Below, piece after piece: positions 1 to 8,832 of a stretch of DNA of 64,000 bases; the first letter of the stretch is position 1, and every line of letters starts with the position of its first letter. The DNA comes from Thalassospira lucentensis MCCC 1A00383 = DSM 14000 (GTDB lineage: Bacteria > Pseudomonadota > Alphaproteobacteria > Rhodospirillales > Thalassospiraceae), in the NCBI RefSeq assembly GCF_000421265.1, contig NZ_ATWN01000001.1, positions 682,001-746,000 of the forward strand. Direction: 5' to 3'. The position numbers and the translations under genes were made by a program. The notes beneath the pieces are model-generated. The model was not told the origin of the DNA. It did not search any database and saw only the letters and a program-made list of their open reading frames with translations.

Positions 1-405
1 GCGAACTGGGTGATCACCAACCTGTTTGGTGCGCTTAATAAGGCCGAAGTCGGCATTGCCGAAAGCCCGGTCACGGCTGAAAATCTCGGTAAGCTGATCG
101 ATCTTATTTCCAATGACACCATTTCTGGCCGTATCGCCAAGGACGTCTTTGAAATCATGATCGAAACCGGCGGTGATCCTGAAAAGATCGTCGAAGAAAA
201 AGGTCTCAAACAGATCACCGATACCGGTGCGATTGAAACAGCGATTGACGAAGTCATTGCGGCCAACCCGGACAAGGTCCAAGAAATACGCGACGGTAAG
301 GATCGTATGCTCGGTTGGTTCGTCGGGCAGGTGATGAAATCCACGGGTGGCAAAGCCAACCCGGGCATGGTCAACAAAATGCTCCGCGATAAAATCCTCG
401 GCTGA
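1..405 (+). CDS. gatB: Asp-tRNA(Asn)/Glu-tRNA(Gln) amidotransferase subunit B, C-terminal part
   Basis: The reading frame is open from base 1, so the gene begins upstream of the window; the GTG at position 10 is an internal valine codon. The visible 134 residues are the C-terminal GatB/YqeY helical domain, with the typical ending [18 protein letters not shown]. GatB is the kinase/transamidation partner of GatA and GatC. It converts misacylated Glu-tRNA(Gln) and/or Asp-tRNA(Asn) to the correct amide form in the cytoplasm. A strong inverted repeat follows 22 bases after the stop codon, so this is the last gene of its transcript. The identification is from family knowledge of this tail; the catalytic part is not visible here. 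Confidence 0.93.
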   Translation, partial: ANWVITNLFGALNKAEVGIAESPVTAENLGKLIDLISNDTISGRIAKDVFEIMIETGGDPEKIVEEKGLKQITDTGAIETAIDEVIAANPDKVQEIRDGKDRMLGWFVGQVMKSTGGKANPGMVNKMLRDKILG

Positions 406-426
406 TTTTAATCATCAGACGATTTA

Positions 427-463
427 AAAAGCCGCCCGTTTCAATATGAAGCGGGCGGCTTTT
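427..463. terminator. Bidirectional intrinsic terminator between gatB and the FMN reductase gene
   Basis: Twelve-base arms AAAAGCCGCCCG (427-438) and CGGGCGGCTTTT (452-463) pair perfectly around a 13-base loop. The A/T ends make it usable from both strands, as suits two convergent genes. Confidence 0.9.
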
Positions 464-469
464 ATCGTT

Positions 470-1024
470 TCAGGTGATGTCGTGTTTCTGATCTGCATCA
501 TCAAGTGCCTTGCGCAAACTGCCAAGTGCTTGATCAAGTAATCCTGCCGTTTCAGGATCATTGATGATGTCATCGGCACTGTAATTCTTTCCATTCAGCA
601 CAATGGTCACACAGGCATCGTCGATGATTGTTGCATCCATCGTACGGATGGTTTCGATCAAAGCTGCTTGTGCAATGGTCGCCCGGCCCGATGCGTTGAT
701 GGCCGCGACGGGCATTTGCATAAACTCGCCACTGGCCACCACCCAATCGAGCGCATTCTTAATCGCCCCGGTCACCCCGTGGGCATATTCCGGGCTTGCG
801 ATCAAAACCGCGTCGCTTTGCGCAAGATGGGCCCGAAAATCAAGAACGCTTTTGGGTGGTGTTTCTTCATTGTCGGGATTGAAAATCGGCAAATTGCCCA
901 ATCCATCATAAAGATGGATTTCTAATCCGTGCGCTTGCCCGCATTTCTGTGCGGCCAGCAATAAGGTGCGATTAATTGACTGCGCCCGCAGGCTTCCACA
1001 GATAGCAAGAACATGACGGGGCAC
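470..1024 (-). CDS. NADPH-dependent FMN reductase family flavoprotein
   Basis: A flavodoxin-like NAD(P)H:FMN/quinone reductase fold of about 184 residues. It opens with the beta strand and phosphate-binding loop HVLAICGSLRAQSINRTLL and carries the family segments SPEYAHGVTGAIKNALDW and PVAAINASGR. Such enzymes reduce free flavins, quinones or xenobiotics in the cytoplasm. The frame can be extended to a TTG at 1120. I chose the GTG at 1024 because AGGAAAG lies just upstream and the length then fits the family. It follows the AraC regulator gene on the same strand and may be co-transcribed with it. The natural substrate cannot be told from sequence. Confidence 0.85.
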   Translation of the reverse strand: MPRHVLAICGSLRAQSINRTLLLAAQKCGQAHGLEIHLYDGLGNLPIFNPDNEETPPKSVLDFRAHLAQSDAVLIASPEYAHGVTGAIKNALDWVVASGEFMQMPVAAINASGRATIAQAALIETIRTMDATIIDDACVTIVLNGKNYSADDIINDPETAGLLDQALGSLRKALDDADQKHDIT

Positions 1025-1128
1025 CGGGACGCTTTCCTGACGGTTGGTGTGTGCTGACGGCGAATTTCGGATTGCAGTGTAGGGGGCTTTGTACTGCGAT
1101 GAAAACCCCCGGTTGGACAAAACAGCGT

Positions 1129-1887
1129 TTATCTATCTGCCGTCCGGTAATCGCGCGGCGATGTGCCAAGAATACGTCTGAACATATTGCTAAACGCGGC
1201 TGGATTGTCATAGCCAAGGTCCAGTGCAATGGTCGTGATGGCTTGCCCCGCGGCCAACCGTGGCAGGGCGGCAAGGATACAGGCCTGTTGCCGCCATTCG
1301 ACAAAGCTTGATCCGGTTTCCTTGCGAAACAGGCGGGTAAAGCTGCGGCGGCTCATGCCCAGATGATCACACCAGTCGTCAATCGTTTCATGTGGGGTCG
1401 GGGACGCCAGAAATGCTCTGCATTTTGCCCCAAGGGATGCATGTTCCGGCAATGGAAGCGACAGTGGCAAAACCGGCAGCCGTTTGATTTCATGGCCAAT
1501 CAACGTCATCAGCGCTCCGTCGCGCCCGTCGACGTCATACTCAGCCGGAATTGTCACCGCCTCGCTCAGCAAGTGCCGCATCAGCGATGAAATACCAACC
1601 ACCTTACACTGGCGATCCGGCGTTCCGAGTTGTTCGGGGCGCAGATACAGCGATCGCATTTTAACATCGCCAAACAGGCGGACTTCATGAATAACCCCGG
1701 CCGGAATCAGCATGCCGCGCTGGGGCGGCATCATCCATGCGCCTTGCGGGGTGGATGCCATCAAAACCCCGGTCAAGCCATACAGCAACTGATCACGGTC
1801 ATGACGATGGGCGGCAATCACATGACCGTCGGGATAATCGGTGCCCAATGCAATGATCGGGCGTGGAACTTCGCGAAAAGATGACAT
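1129..1887 (-). CDS. AraC family transcriptional regulator with N-terminal cupin domain
   Basis: About 252 residues. The N-terminal half is a cupin-like sensor (HRHDRDQLLYGLTGVLMAS, PQRGMLIPAGVIHEV) and the C-terminal third holds two helix-turn-helix motifs of the AraC/XylS type (MSRRSFTRLFRKETGSSF and ALDLGYDNPAAFSNMFRR). The ATG at 1887 (MSSFREVPRP) is preferred over an upstream in-frame start because family members begin here. It is divergent from the Fsr-type efflux pump gene at 2023 and upstream of the FMN reductase, so it probably controls one or both. The effector is unknown. Confidence 0.88.
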   Translation of the reverse strand: MSSFREVPRPIIALGTDYPDGHVIAAHRHDRDQLLYGLTGVLMASTPQGAWMMPPQRGMLIPAGVIHEVRLFGDVKMRSLYLRPEQLGTPDRQCKVVGISSLMRHLLSEAVTIPAEYDVDGRDGALMTLIGHEIKRLPVLPLSLPLPEHASLGAKCRAFLASPTPHETIDDWCDHLGMSRRSFTRLFRKETGSSFVEWRQQACILAALPRLAAGQAITTIALDLGYDNPAAFSNMFRRILGTSPRDYRTADR

Positions 1888-2022
1888 GGCAATACCTATG
1901 CCGATGAATTGGCCCAATCTCGTAAGAATCTGACCCTAGCGCGGTGGTGGGCCGACTGGCAATTGTTATAATAAGGACCGCGCGCCGGAAACGGGCACAG
2001 TTGCCATTTAACGAGGTCACCC

Positions 2023-3228
2023 ATGAACGAAGCCGTTCTCAAATCACCGCAACCAACCCGAACCGTTTTACCGGTTCTGGGGGCGGCCAGTTTTTGTCAT
2101 TTGCTGAACGATATGATCCAGTCGCTATTTGTGGCGGCCTATCCGGTGTTTAAGGGCGGCTTTGATCTGTCATTTGCCCAGCTTGGGTTGCTGACACTGA
2201 CCTATCAGGTCACCGCATCCCTGTTACAGCCGTTCATTGGCCATTTCACCGACCGGCGCCCACAACCCTATTCTTTGCCGTTTGGTATGGGGATGTCGCT
2301 TTCTGGTTTGCTGGTGCTGTCCTCGGCCCCCAGTTTTGCCGTGTTGCTCCTGGGGAGTGCCATGTTGGGGGTGGGATCGTCGATCTTTCACCCGGAATCA
2401 TCGCGTCTGGCGCGGTTGGCATCTGGTGGGGCACATGGTTTCGCCCAGTCGCTGTTTCAGGTCGGCGGCAATGTCGGCTCGGCCATTGGACCGTTGCTGG
2501 TGGTGGCGGTTGTTCTGCCATACGGGCAGGGCAGTCTGGCGTGGTTTGCCTTTGTCGCCCTTGGTGGGGTGATCATCCTGACGCTGCTGGGGCGCTGGTA
2601 TAAACGCAATGGTCATGCTGTGCGGCGTCTACGTGTGATTGTCGCGCCAAAAGATCGTCCCGCCCATCGTCAGGTGGTTGGTGGCCTGAGCGTCCTGTTT
2701 TGCCTGATGCTGTCAAAATGGTTCTATCTGGCCAGCTTCACCAGCTATTACGTGTTTTATCTCATGGAAAAATTCCCGCTTTCCGAAGGCGACGCTCAAA
2801 TTTTCCTGTTCGTCTTTCTGGCCGCGGTTGCTGCGGGAACATTGATCGGCGGGTCTGTCGGGGACCGGATCGGGCGTAAGAAGGTGATCTGGGGATCGAT
2901 CCTTGGCGCGCTACCCTTTGCGCTTATCTTGCCCTATGTGGGACTGATGGCAACCGTGCTGCTTTCCATTGCGATTGGCCTGATCATGTCCTCGGCGTTT
3001 TCAGCCATTGTTGTTTATGCGCAGGAACTTGTGCCCGGGCGCATCGGCATGATTTCGGGCCTGTTTTTTGGTCTTGCCTTTGGGCTTGGCGGGATCGGAG
3101 CGGCGATTTTAGGCGTGATGGCCGATGCCGTTGGCTTGGAGCTTGTCTATCAGGTCTGTGCCTTTTTGCCCGCCATCGGATTTCTGGCGGTGTTCCTGCC
3201 CGATATCGAGCATGGGCACAAAGCCTGA
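2023..3228 (+). CDS. MFS efflux transporter, fosmidomycin-resistance (Fsr) type
   Basis: A 401-residue major facilitator with about twelve hydrophobic segments in the inner membrane. The N-terminal signature SFCHLLNDMIQSLFVAAYPVF and GSSIFHPESSRLAR are characteristic of the Fsr/fosmidomycin resistance subfamily, and GDRIGRKKVIWGS is the MFS loop motif in the second half. These pumps export small drugs by proton antiport; the real substrate here is unknown. The gene is divergent from the AraC regulator (1887), a layout that suggests regulator-controlled efflux. A TATAAT hexamer at 1967-1972 is a possible -10 element. A strong terminator follows at 3247. Confidence 0.88.
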   Translation: MNEAVLKSPQPTRTVLPVLGAASFCHLLNDMIQSLFVAAYPVFKGGFDLSFAQLGLLTLTYQVTASLLQPFIGHFTDRRPQPYSLPFGMGMSLSGLLVLSSAPSFAVLLLGSAMLGVGSSIFHPESSRLARLASGGAHGFAQSLFQVGGNVGSAIGPLLVVAVVLPYGQGSLAWFAFVALGGVIILTLLGRWYKRNGHAVRRLRVIVAPKDRPAHRQVVGGLSVLFCLMLSKWFYLASFTSYYVFYLMEKFPLSEGDAQIFLFVFLAAVAAGTLIGGSVGDRIGRKKVIWGSILGALPFALILPYVGLMATVLLSIAIGLIMSSAFSAIVVYAQELVPGRIGMISGLFFGLAFGLGGIGAAILGVMADAVGLELVYQVCAFLPAIGFLAVFLPDIEHGHKA

Positions 3229-3246
3229 TGCGCGTACCGACTAAAA

Positions 3247-3285
3247 GTGCCGCCCTGAAAACTGTAACGTATTTCAGGGCGGCAC
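3247..3285. terminator. Bidirectional terminator between converging genes
   Basis: Fourteen-base perfect arms GTGCCGCCCTGAAA (3247-3260) and TTTCAGGGCGGCAC (3272-3285) around an 11-base loop. It lies between the convergent stop codons of the Fsr pump and the DJ-1 gene. Confidence 0.85.
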
Positions 3286-3317
3286 CATTGGTGTTTGGGC
3301 ATCATAAGGTCAGACGA

Positions 3318-3998
3318 CTACTTCCCCAGAAGCTTCATGACCGCATCGGCCGTCGCATCGCTTGATCCCGGGTTTTGACCGGTGACGAGCTTGCCATCAA
3401 CAACCGCATAGGACGCCCACATCTCACCGCGTTCATAAAGGCCGCCCTGTTTGTTGAACTCGTCTTCAATCGACAGCGGAACGACGTTTTCAAGACCAAC
3501 GGCCTTTTCTTCGTCATTGGTAAAGCCGGTGACTTTTTTGCCTGCGACCAATGGCTTGCCATCGGTGGTTTTGGCATTCACCAGTGCCGCCGGGCCGTGA
3601 CAAACAGCCGCAACCGGTTTGTCTTGGGCAACAAAGGCTTCGATCAATGCGATGGATTTCGTATCGGTTGCCAAGTCCCAAAGTGGTCCGTGACCACCCG
3701 GATAGAAAATGGCGTCATAATCATCGGCGTTTAAGCCGTCCAGCGTGACGGTATTGGCAAATGCCTTTTGCGCCACGTCGTCTTTTTCAAACCGTGCAGT
3801 CGCATCGGTCAGCGCATCTGGCACTTGGCTGTTGGGATCAAGGGGCGGCTGGCCGCCTTTGGGGGAGGCCAGCGTAATTTCAGCACCGGCATCACGGAAA
3901 CGGTAATAAGGGGCGGCAAGTTCTTCAAGCCAGATGCCGGTTTTGTGGCCGGTATCGCCCATCTGGTCGTGGGATGTGACAATCATCAGGATACGCAT
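3318..3998 (-). CDS. DJ-1/PfpI family protein (Hsp31/type-1 glutamine amidotransferase-like)
   Basis: A 226-residue cytoplasmic protein of the DJ-1/ThiJ/PfpI superfamily. The nucleophile elbow AVCHGPAAL places the reactive cysteine near residue 133 followed by His134; the conserved PGGHGPLWDL loop and an early glutamate pair (LEEL, residues 24-27) complete the expected active site. Length and motifs resemble the Hsp31-like glyoxalase III/deglycase/chaperone branch, whose members act on methylglyoxal or damaged proteins. The exact activity is not determinable. The start at 3998 (MRILMIV) is supported by GGAGG six bases upstream; an upstream in-frame start is not. It is divergent from the LysR regulator at 4105. 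Confidence 0.87.
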   Translation of the reverse strand: MRILMIVTSHDQMGDTGHKTGIWLEELAAPYYRFRDAGAEITLASPKGGQPPLDPNSQVPDALTDATARFEKDDVAQKAFANTVTLDGLNADDYDAIFYPGGHGPLWDLATDTKSIALIEAFVAQDKPVAAVCHGPAALVNAKTTDGKPLVAGKKVTGFTNDEEKAVGLENVVPLSIEDEFNKQGGLYERGEMWASYAVVDGKLVTGQNPGSSDATADAVMKLLGK

Positions 3999-4043
3999 AA
4001 GGTCCTCCATGCGTTGATTTGGTTTGAACCGAATATAGTTGGC

Positions 4044-4090
4044 TGACAAATTTTGCGAAAGATCGTAGATATGAACAGATTGTCAAATTT
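4044..4090. promoter_or_regulatory. Direct repeats in the DJ-1/LysR divergent promoter region
   Basis: TGACAAATTT (4044-4053) recurs as TGTCAAATTT (4081-4090), 37 bases apart, between the divergent starts. LysR proteins commonly bind two sites in such intervals, so these are candidate regulator sites. This is inference from position and repetition only. Confidence 0.3.
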
Positions 4091-4104
4091 ATTGAGCATA
4101 TAAA

Positions 4105-5010
4105 ATGTCGGCATTGGATGAAGTACGGGCCATGATGATCTTTGCCCGCGTGGTTGAAGAAGGCGGGTTCTCCGCTGCTGCGCGTAAAATGGGGTTAAGC
4201 CGTGCGGCCATTTCCCATCAGATCAGGCAGCTTGAAGCGAAACTTGGCGTGCCGTTGCTTCGGCGCAGCACGCGGACATTTAGCCTGACCGATGCCGGAA
4301 CGCGTTATTACGATAGTTGCCGCACCATCACGCTTGAAGCCGAGGCCGCGCGCAAACGCGTTGAAGAACTCCGTGATGAGCCGGTGGGCAAAATATCGCT
4401 GAGTTGTTCGGTTCACATGGGCAATTTGCGGATCGTCCCTATCTTAAGCCGGTTCCGTCAAACCTATCCCGGCGTTGCGCTTGATGTGCGCTTGACCGAC
4501 GAGGTTGTCGATTTGATCGGGCAGGGGATTGATATCGCCATTCGATCCGGCCCGTTGCGCAGTTCGGAATTGAAATCCATCCGCCTTTACGAAACCCGCC
4601 GTGTCATTGTCGCCAGCCAACAATATGTGGCCGCCTTTGGTATTCCAGACCAGCCCGAGGACCTGACCGATCATAACTGGGTGATGTATAGCCGTGTGCC
4701 TGAAACCCTGCGGCTGGCACAAGGAGATCAAGAACGCAAAATCCCGGTGTCGGGCAGTGTTCAGGTCGATAGTGCAACCGCACGGTTACAATTTCTGCGC
4801 GATGGTCACGGAATGGCAGTGGTGCCGTTTTCGGATGTGGTCGATGATATCGCAAACGGCGACTTGATGCGGGTTTTGCCTGATTGGAACCTGCCGGATC
4901 TTAGCGTTTATGCGGTTTATTCCGGCGATGTCATGCGAAGCAGTAAGGTCAAAACCCTGCTTGATTTCCTGCGAGCGCAACTGGCCGATATTGACGAAAG
5001 CCGACATTAA
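4105..5010 (+). CDS. LysR family transcriptional regulator
   Basis: A 301-residue LysR-type regulator. The winged helix-turn-helix at residues ~5-65 reads VVEEGGFSAAARKMGLSRAA then ISHQIRQLEAKLGVPLLRR, followed by a type-2 periplasmic-binding-like effector domain. The effector domain resembles the branch that controls single-gene oxidoreductases (FDIAIRSG-like segment IDIAIRSGPLRSSELKSIRL). It is divergent from the DJ-1 gene, which is its most likely target. The ribosome binding site is weak (only GAG and an A-rich stretch before the ATG). The inducer is unknown. Confidence 0.88.
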   Translation: MSALDEVRAMMIFARVVEEGGFSAAARKMGLSRAAISHQIRQLEAKLGVPLLRRSTRTFSLTDAGTRYYDSCRTITLEAEAARKRVEELRDEPVGKISLSCSVHMGNLRIVPILSRFRQTYPGVALDVRLTDEVVDLIGQGIDIAIRSGPLRSSELKSIRLYETRRVIVASQQYVAAFGIPDQPEDLTDHNWVMYSRVPETLRLAQGDQERKIPVSGSVQVDSATARLQFLRDGHGMAVVPFSDVVDDIANGDLMRVLPDWNLPDLSVYAVYSGDVMRSSKVKTLLDFLRAQLADIDESRH

Positions 5011-5087
5011 GAAAACTTGCGCCTTAAGCCATATTGATCAATCGGCACTGATCGGCTATTCCCCATTTACGATCATTCGGGGGACCC

Positions 5088-5666
5088 ATGGCCAATCTGT
5101 TTTTTTATTATTCGTCGATGAACGCCGGCAAATCGACAACATTGCTTCAGGCAAGCTTCAATTACCGTGAACGCGGGATGCAGACGCTGTTGCTGACGGT
5201 GTCGTTTGATGACCGGTTTGGCGAGGGCAAAATCGCATCGCGTATTGGTCTGGAAGCCTCGGCACTGCTGTTTGATGCGAAAACCGATATGACGGCGCTG
5301 ATTTTGGGGGAGTTGGAAAAGGGCAAGGTTGATTGTGTTTTGCTCGATGAAGCGCAGTTTCTGACCAAGGACCAAGTCTGGCAGCTTTCCGATATTGCCG
5401 ATAAGCATAAGGTTCCCGTGCTGTGCTATGGCATCCGCACCGATTTTCAAGGCGAGCTGTTCGAAGGATCGAAATGGCTTCTGGCCTGGGCCGATAAGCT
5501 CAATGAGCTTAAAACCATCTGCCATTGCGGGCGCAAAGCAGGAATGGTTTTACGCGTTGATGAAAACGGCGATCCGGTCCGTGAAGGGGCTCAAGTCGAA
5601 ATCGGCGGCAATGATCGTTATGTTCCGGTATGTCGCCGTCATTTCAAGGATGCAATGGGGCAATAA
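5088..5666 (+). CDS. tdk: Thymidine kinase
   Basis: A 192-residue type II thymidine kinase, which phosphorylates thymidine to dTMP with ATP in pyrimidine salvage. The P-loop is [10 protein letters not shown] (residues 9-18), the Walker B-like/Mg site is VLLDEAQFL, and the C-terminal zinc ribbon uses the cysteines of CHCGRK and VPVCRRHF. Length is typical for the family. The start follows GGGGGACC. It complements the nucleoside uptake and phosphorolysis genes at 17-29 kb: imported thymidine can be phosphorylated by Tdk or degraded by DeoA. It stands alone between a LysR gene and a converging exporter gene. Confidence 0.95.
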   Translation: MANLFFYYSSMNAGKSTTLLQASFNYRERGMQTLLLTVSFDDRFGEGKIASRIGLEASALLFDAKTDMTALILGELEKGKVDCVLLDEAQFLTKDQVWQLSDIADKHKVPVLCYGIRTDFQGELFEGSKWLLAWADKLNELKTICHCGRKAGMVLRVDENGDPVREGAQVEIGGNDRYVPVCRRHFKDAMGQ

Positions 5667-5706
5667 TCCCCATCCTTTTAATTGTATGATGAATTATTTT
5701 GGGCCG

Positions 5707-6333
5707 TCAGCCGCCAATAAGCGTGGCAATTTCCGGCGCCAGTAGGCTATAGGCCACCAGCCACATGACCGTGCATGTCAGGCCATCGACAATTTTCCAT
5801 GTGGCCGGTCGAGCGACATAGGGGGCGAGCCATGACGCGCCAAGCGCAATGGCAAAGAACCACACGAAACTGGCACTCATCGCGCCGAGCGCAAAGCCAA
5901 GCCGCTCCTCAACCGGAAACTGCCCGCCAATCCCACCCAGCATCACCACCGTATCAAGATAGACGTGCGGATTAAGCAGGGTGACGGCCAGTGTCGTCGA
6001 TAGAACGGCTTTCCAGCCGGTTTTGGTGATATGTTCTTCTGCCAGTGTTTCCGTGTCAAACAGGCGGCGGAGCGCCCCAAACCCATACCAGATCAGAAAC
6101 GCCGCACCGCCCCATGCGGCGATCTTGGTCAAAAGCGGGTAGGCCGCAATTAACGTGCCCAAACCCGCAACGCCTGCGGCAATCAGGACCGCGTCACACA
6201 GCGCACAGACAAATGCCACCATCATCGGGTGATTGCGCCGCAATCCTTGGCCAAGGACAAAGGCGTTTTGTGCGCCAATGGCAATAATCAATCCGCCGCC
6301 AAGGCCAAATCCGGTTGCATAGCTGAGAAACAT
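5707..6333 (-). CDS. argO: LysE/ArgO family amino acid exporter
   Basis: A 208-residue inner-membrane protein with about six hydrophobic segments and the LysE-family start FGLGGGLIIAIGAQNAFVLGQGL. The loop LNPHVYLDTVVMLGG matches ArgO and LysE, exporters of L-arginine and/or L-lysine. The divergent neighbour at 6457 is an ArgP-type regulator, exactly the argO/argP (lysE/lysG) arrangement known from other bacteria. This makes basic amino acids the likely substrate. The symbol is by homology and context, not by proof of substrate. Confidence 0.88.
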   Translation of the reverse strand: MFLSYATGFGLGGGLIIAIGAQNAFVLGQGLRRNHPMMVAFVCALCDAVLIAAGVAGLGTLIAAYPLLTKIAAWGGAAFLIWYGFGALRRLFDTETLAEEHITKTGWKAVLSTTLAVTLLNPHVYLDTVVMLGGIGGQFPVEERLGFALGAMSASFVWFFAIALGASWLAPYVARPATWKIVDGLTCTVMWLVAYSLLAPEIATLIGG

Positions 6334-6397
6334 GTTCGGGCATTCCTGTATGTGTTGGGAGCCTAGTCATAGCAATTTGATCAAATAAGAAAATCGA

Positions 6398-6421
6398 ATT
6401 ATAATCATGTAGGATTAGAAT
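6398..6421. promoter_or_regulatory. Candidate ArgP operator
   Basis: ATTATAATC (6398-6406), six bases, then GATTAGAAT (6413-6421): an inverted repeat with eight of nine positions matching, in the AT-rich interval between divergent argO and argP. ArgP/LysG bind T-rich dyads in this position; assignment is inference. Confidence 0.5.
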
Positions 6422-6456
6422 ATTTAATATGAACGAGTAGGAATTTGGGATAGGCC

Positions 6457-7356
6457 ATGCTGGATTACAAGTTACTGCAAGCCTGTGCCGAAGTGATCCG
6501 TCATGCCAGCTTTGAAAAAGCCGCCCGTGAGTTGGGTCTGACGCAATCGGCGATATCGCAACGGGTCAAGCTGCTGGAAGACCGTCTGGGCCAACCGCTG
6601 ATCATTCGGGCCAAACCGATTGTGGCGACGGCGGCTGGTAAGCGCCTGTTGCAGCATTACCAAAGTGTCCGGTTGCTTGAACTGGACCTTCAGGATGACT
6701 TGCCTGATATCCCGTCTGATGGTGGTTTCGGGCAGGTGGCTCTTGCGGTTAATGCAGACAGTTTGGCAACATGGTTTATCAATGTTCCCAAATGCTTGTT
6801 TGATGAGTTTGGACTTTTGGTTCATCTGAGTGTCGATGATGAATCGCTTAACCACGAGGCCCTTTTGGATGGCAGGGTGCTTGGCGCCATCAGCCTGCGC
6901 CCGACCCCGATGCAAGGCTGCTGGGCGCGACCACTTGGTAAGATGCGCTATGTCATGGTGGTGTCACCGGAATTTCAAAAACGCTATTTTTCGGGTGGGG
7001 TGACGGCAGACGCATTGCGGTCCTGTCCGGCTGTGAATTTTTCACATCATGATGAATTGCAAAACCAGTACCTTAAAACCTATTTCGGCTTGAACCCCGG
7101 CGATTTTCCCGCCCACACGGTGCCAAGTTCACAAGGGTTCGTGACGGTGGCCGAACAGGGCATTGCCTATGCCGTGGTGGAAATCCATCAGGCCGAAGAA
7201 GGCCTGCGTACCGGGCGTTTGATGCAACCTTGTGATTATGTGATTGAACGCCCGCTGTATTGGCATCACCGCACGATGAAAAGCAAATTGCTCGATCGGG
7301 TCAATGAAACAATCCTGTCCGAAGCGCGCCGTTTTTTACCCGCAATTGATCGCTAA
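6457..7356 (+). CDS. argP: ArgP-type LysR regulator of the amino acid exporter
   Basis: A 299-residue LysR protein. The N-terminal helix-turn-helix reads VIRHASFEKAARELGLTQSA, continuing ISQRVKLLEDRLGQPL, as in ArgP/IciA and LysG, and the start MLDYKLLQACAEVIRHASF is typical of that clade. ArgP activates exporter transcription when arginine (or lysine with Lys-containing peptides) is abundant. It is transcribed away from argO with an inverted repeat between them. It is followed after about 135 bases by the unrelated pqi operon. Confidence 0.87.
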   Translation: MLDYKLLQACAEVIRHASFEKAARELGLTQSAISQRVKLLEDRLGQPLIIRAKPIVATAAGKRLLQHYQSVRLLELDLQDDLPDIPSDGGFGQVALAVNADSLATWFINVPKCLFDEFGLLVHLSVDDESLNHEALLDGRVLGAISLRPTPMQGCWARPLGKMRYVMVVSPEFQKRYFSGGVTADALRSCPAVNFSHHDELQNQYLKTYFGLNPGDFPAHTVPSSQGFVTVAEQGIAYAVVEIHQAEEGLRTGRLMQPCDYVIERPLYWHHRTMKSKLLDRVNETILSEARRFLPAIDR

Positions 7357-7491
7357 CACATTCAGATAACAAGGCGTTTTACCAAAGTTTGGAACGACTC
7401 TTTTCTGATCCGGTTTGACTTCAAGGCCAAACTGGCGCTTACTTTGGCGGGTAAAACAAATTCGATAATGGTCTGTTTAAACAGGGAAACC

Positions 7492-8832
7492 ATGGCGCAT
7501 CGCCTGATTGCTTGTGAACATTGTGACTATGTGCATGTGGAAAACGACATTCCCGCAGGCAGTGTCGCATGCTGTATTCGATGTGGTTCACCGCTTTATG
7601 CGGCCGAACAACCACGTTTTGACAAGCCATTGGCACTGGCCTTTACGGCCCTCGTGTTGTTTGTGATCGCCAATATCTATCCGCTTTTGACCTTCTCAAT
7701 GGAAGGCCGTGCCGAGACCAATACCCTGGGCAGTGGCGTTTTGACATTCTGGCAGGAAGGGTTTCCCTTTCTGGCCTTTATGGTCGCACTCACATCGATA
7801 GCCGCCCCGATGGTGGTGATCGCAGCCCATATCTATGTCTTGTTACCACTCTCAATGGGGTGGACTGTGCCGGGGGTTAAACGTGTCTGGCGTGTTCTGG
7901 CGATCATTCGTCCGTGGTCGATGCTTGATGTGTTTTTGATCGGGCTTTTGGTCGCGCTGACCAAGCTGACTGATTTCGCCCAGGTGATCGCAGGACCGGC
8001 ATTCTTTGCGGTCTGTTGTTTGATCCCGACCGTGCTTTTAATGAATATCACGCTTGATCCCCGGACGGTTTGGCGCCGCATTGCGCCTGCGGGTTTGCGA
8101 TATCTTACCGAAGATGACCTGACAGAAATCCGTTCCAACGGTTCGGGGCAAAACAACGCCAAAGGGTCAGACGCAGGGCTTATGACCTGTCATACCTGTT
8201 CGATGGTTGTTGCCGCGCGGAATGTTGACCATGGGCATTGCCCGCGCTGTGGGGCGGTTGTTCATCTGCGTAAGGCCCGCAGTCTGTCGCGGGCTTTTGC
8301 CCTGCTGTTGACGGCAGTTGTTCTTTATATCCCGGCGAATGTTTTTCCAATCATGACCGTGACCTATCTGGGCCGGGCGGAGGCCGATACAATTCTGTCT
8401 GGTGTGGCGGCACTGGTTCAGGCCGGGGAATGGCCGATTGCCATTGTTGTCTTTACCGCAAGTATCCTTGTGCCCATTATCAAGATTGTTTTGCTGGGCT
8501 GGATTTACCTTGCAACATGGTTGGGCCTGTCCGGGCCGTTGCGGCAACGCACACGGGTCTATCGGATTACGGAACTGATTGGGCGCTGGTCGATGGTAGA
8601 TGTGTTTATGGTATCCATCCTTGCGGCCTTGGTGAAACTGGGCAACATCGCATCCATTCAACCGGGATTTGGCGCGGTTGCTTTTTGTGGCGTGGTCATT
8701 TTAACCATGCTATCGGCGATGGCCTTTGATCCAAGGTTGATCTGGGATCGCGCCGGGATGCGCCGGGAAACACTGCGCAATAAAACCTTACGCAGCAATA
8801 GTCTGAAAGAAACACAGGGGAGCCCGTCATGA
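7492..8832 (+). CDS. pqiA: Paraquat-inducible protein A (PqiA), inner membrane component
   Basis: A 446-residue polytopic membrane protein made of two tandem PqiA domains, each headed by a four-cysteine zinc-ribbon-like segment (CEHCDY...CCIRCGS near residue 10-30; CHTCSM...CPRCGAV near 225-245) and followed by about four membrane helices. In the Pqi system PqiA sits in the inner membrane and cooperates with the MCE protein PqiB and lipoprotein PqiC in moving lipids across the periplasm. I chose the ATG at 7492 (MAHRLIACEHC) over an upstream in-frame start because conservation begins here. The gene overlaps pqiB by four bases (ATGA), so translation is probably coupled. Confidence 0.92.
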   Translation: MAHRLIACEHCDYVHVENDIPAGSVACCIRCGSPLYAAEQPRFDKPLALAFTALVLFVIANIYPLLTFSMEGRAETNTLGSGVLTFWQEGFPFLAFMVALTSIAAPMVVIAAHIYVLLPLSMGWTVPGVKRVWRVLAIIRPWSMLDVFLIGLLVALTKLTDFAQVIAGPAFFAVCCLIPTVLLMNITLDPRTVWRRIAPAGLRYLTEDDLTEIRSNGSGQNNAKGSDAGLMTCHTCSMVVAARNVDHGHCPRCGAVVHLRKARSLSRAFALLLTAVVLYIPANVFPIMTVTYLGRAEADTILSGVAALVQAGEWPIAIVVFTASILVPIIKIVLLGWIYLATWLGLSGPLRQRTRVYRITELIGRWSMVDVFMVSILAALVKLGNIASIQPGFGAVAFCGVVILTMLSAMAFDPRLIWDRAGMRRETLRNKTLRSNSLKETQGSPS

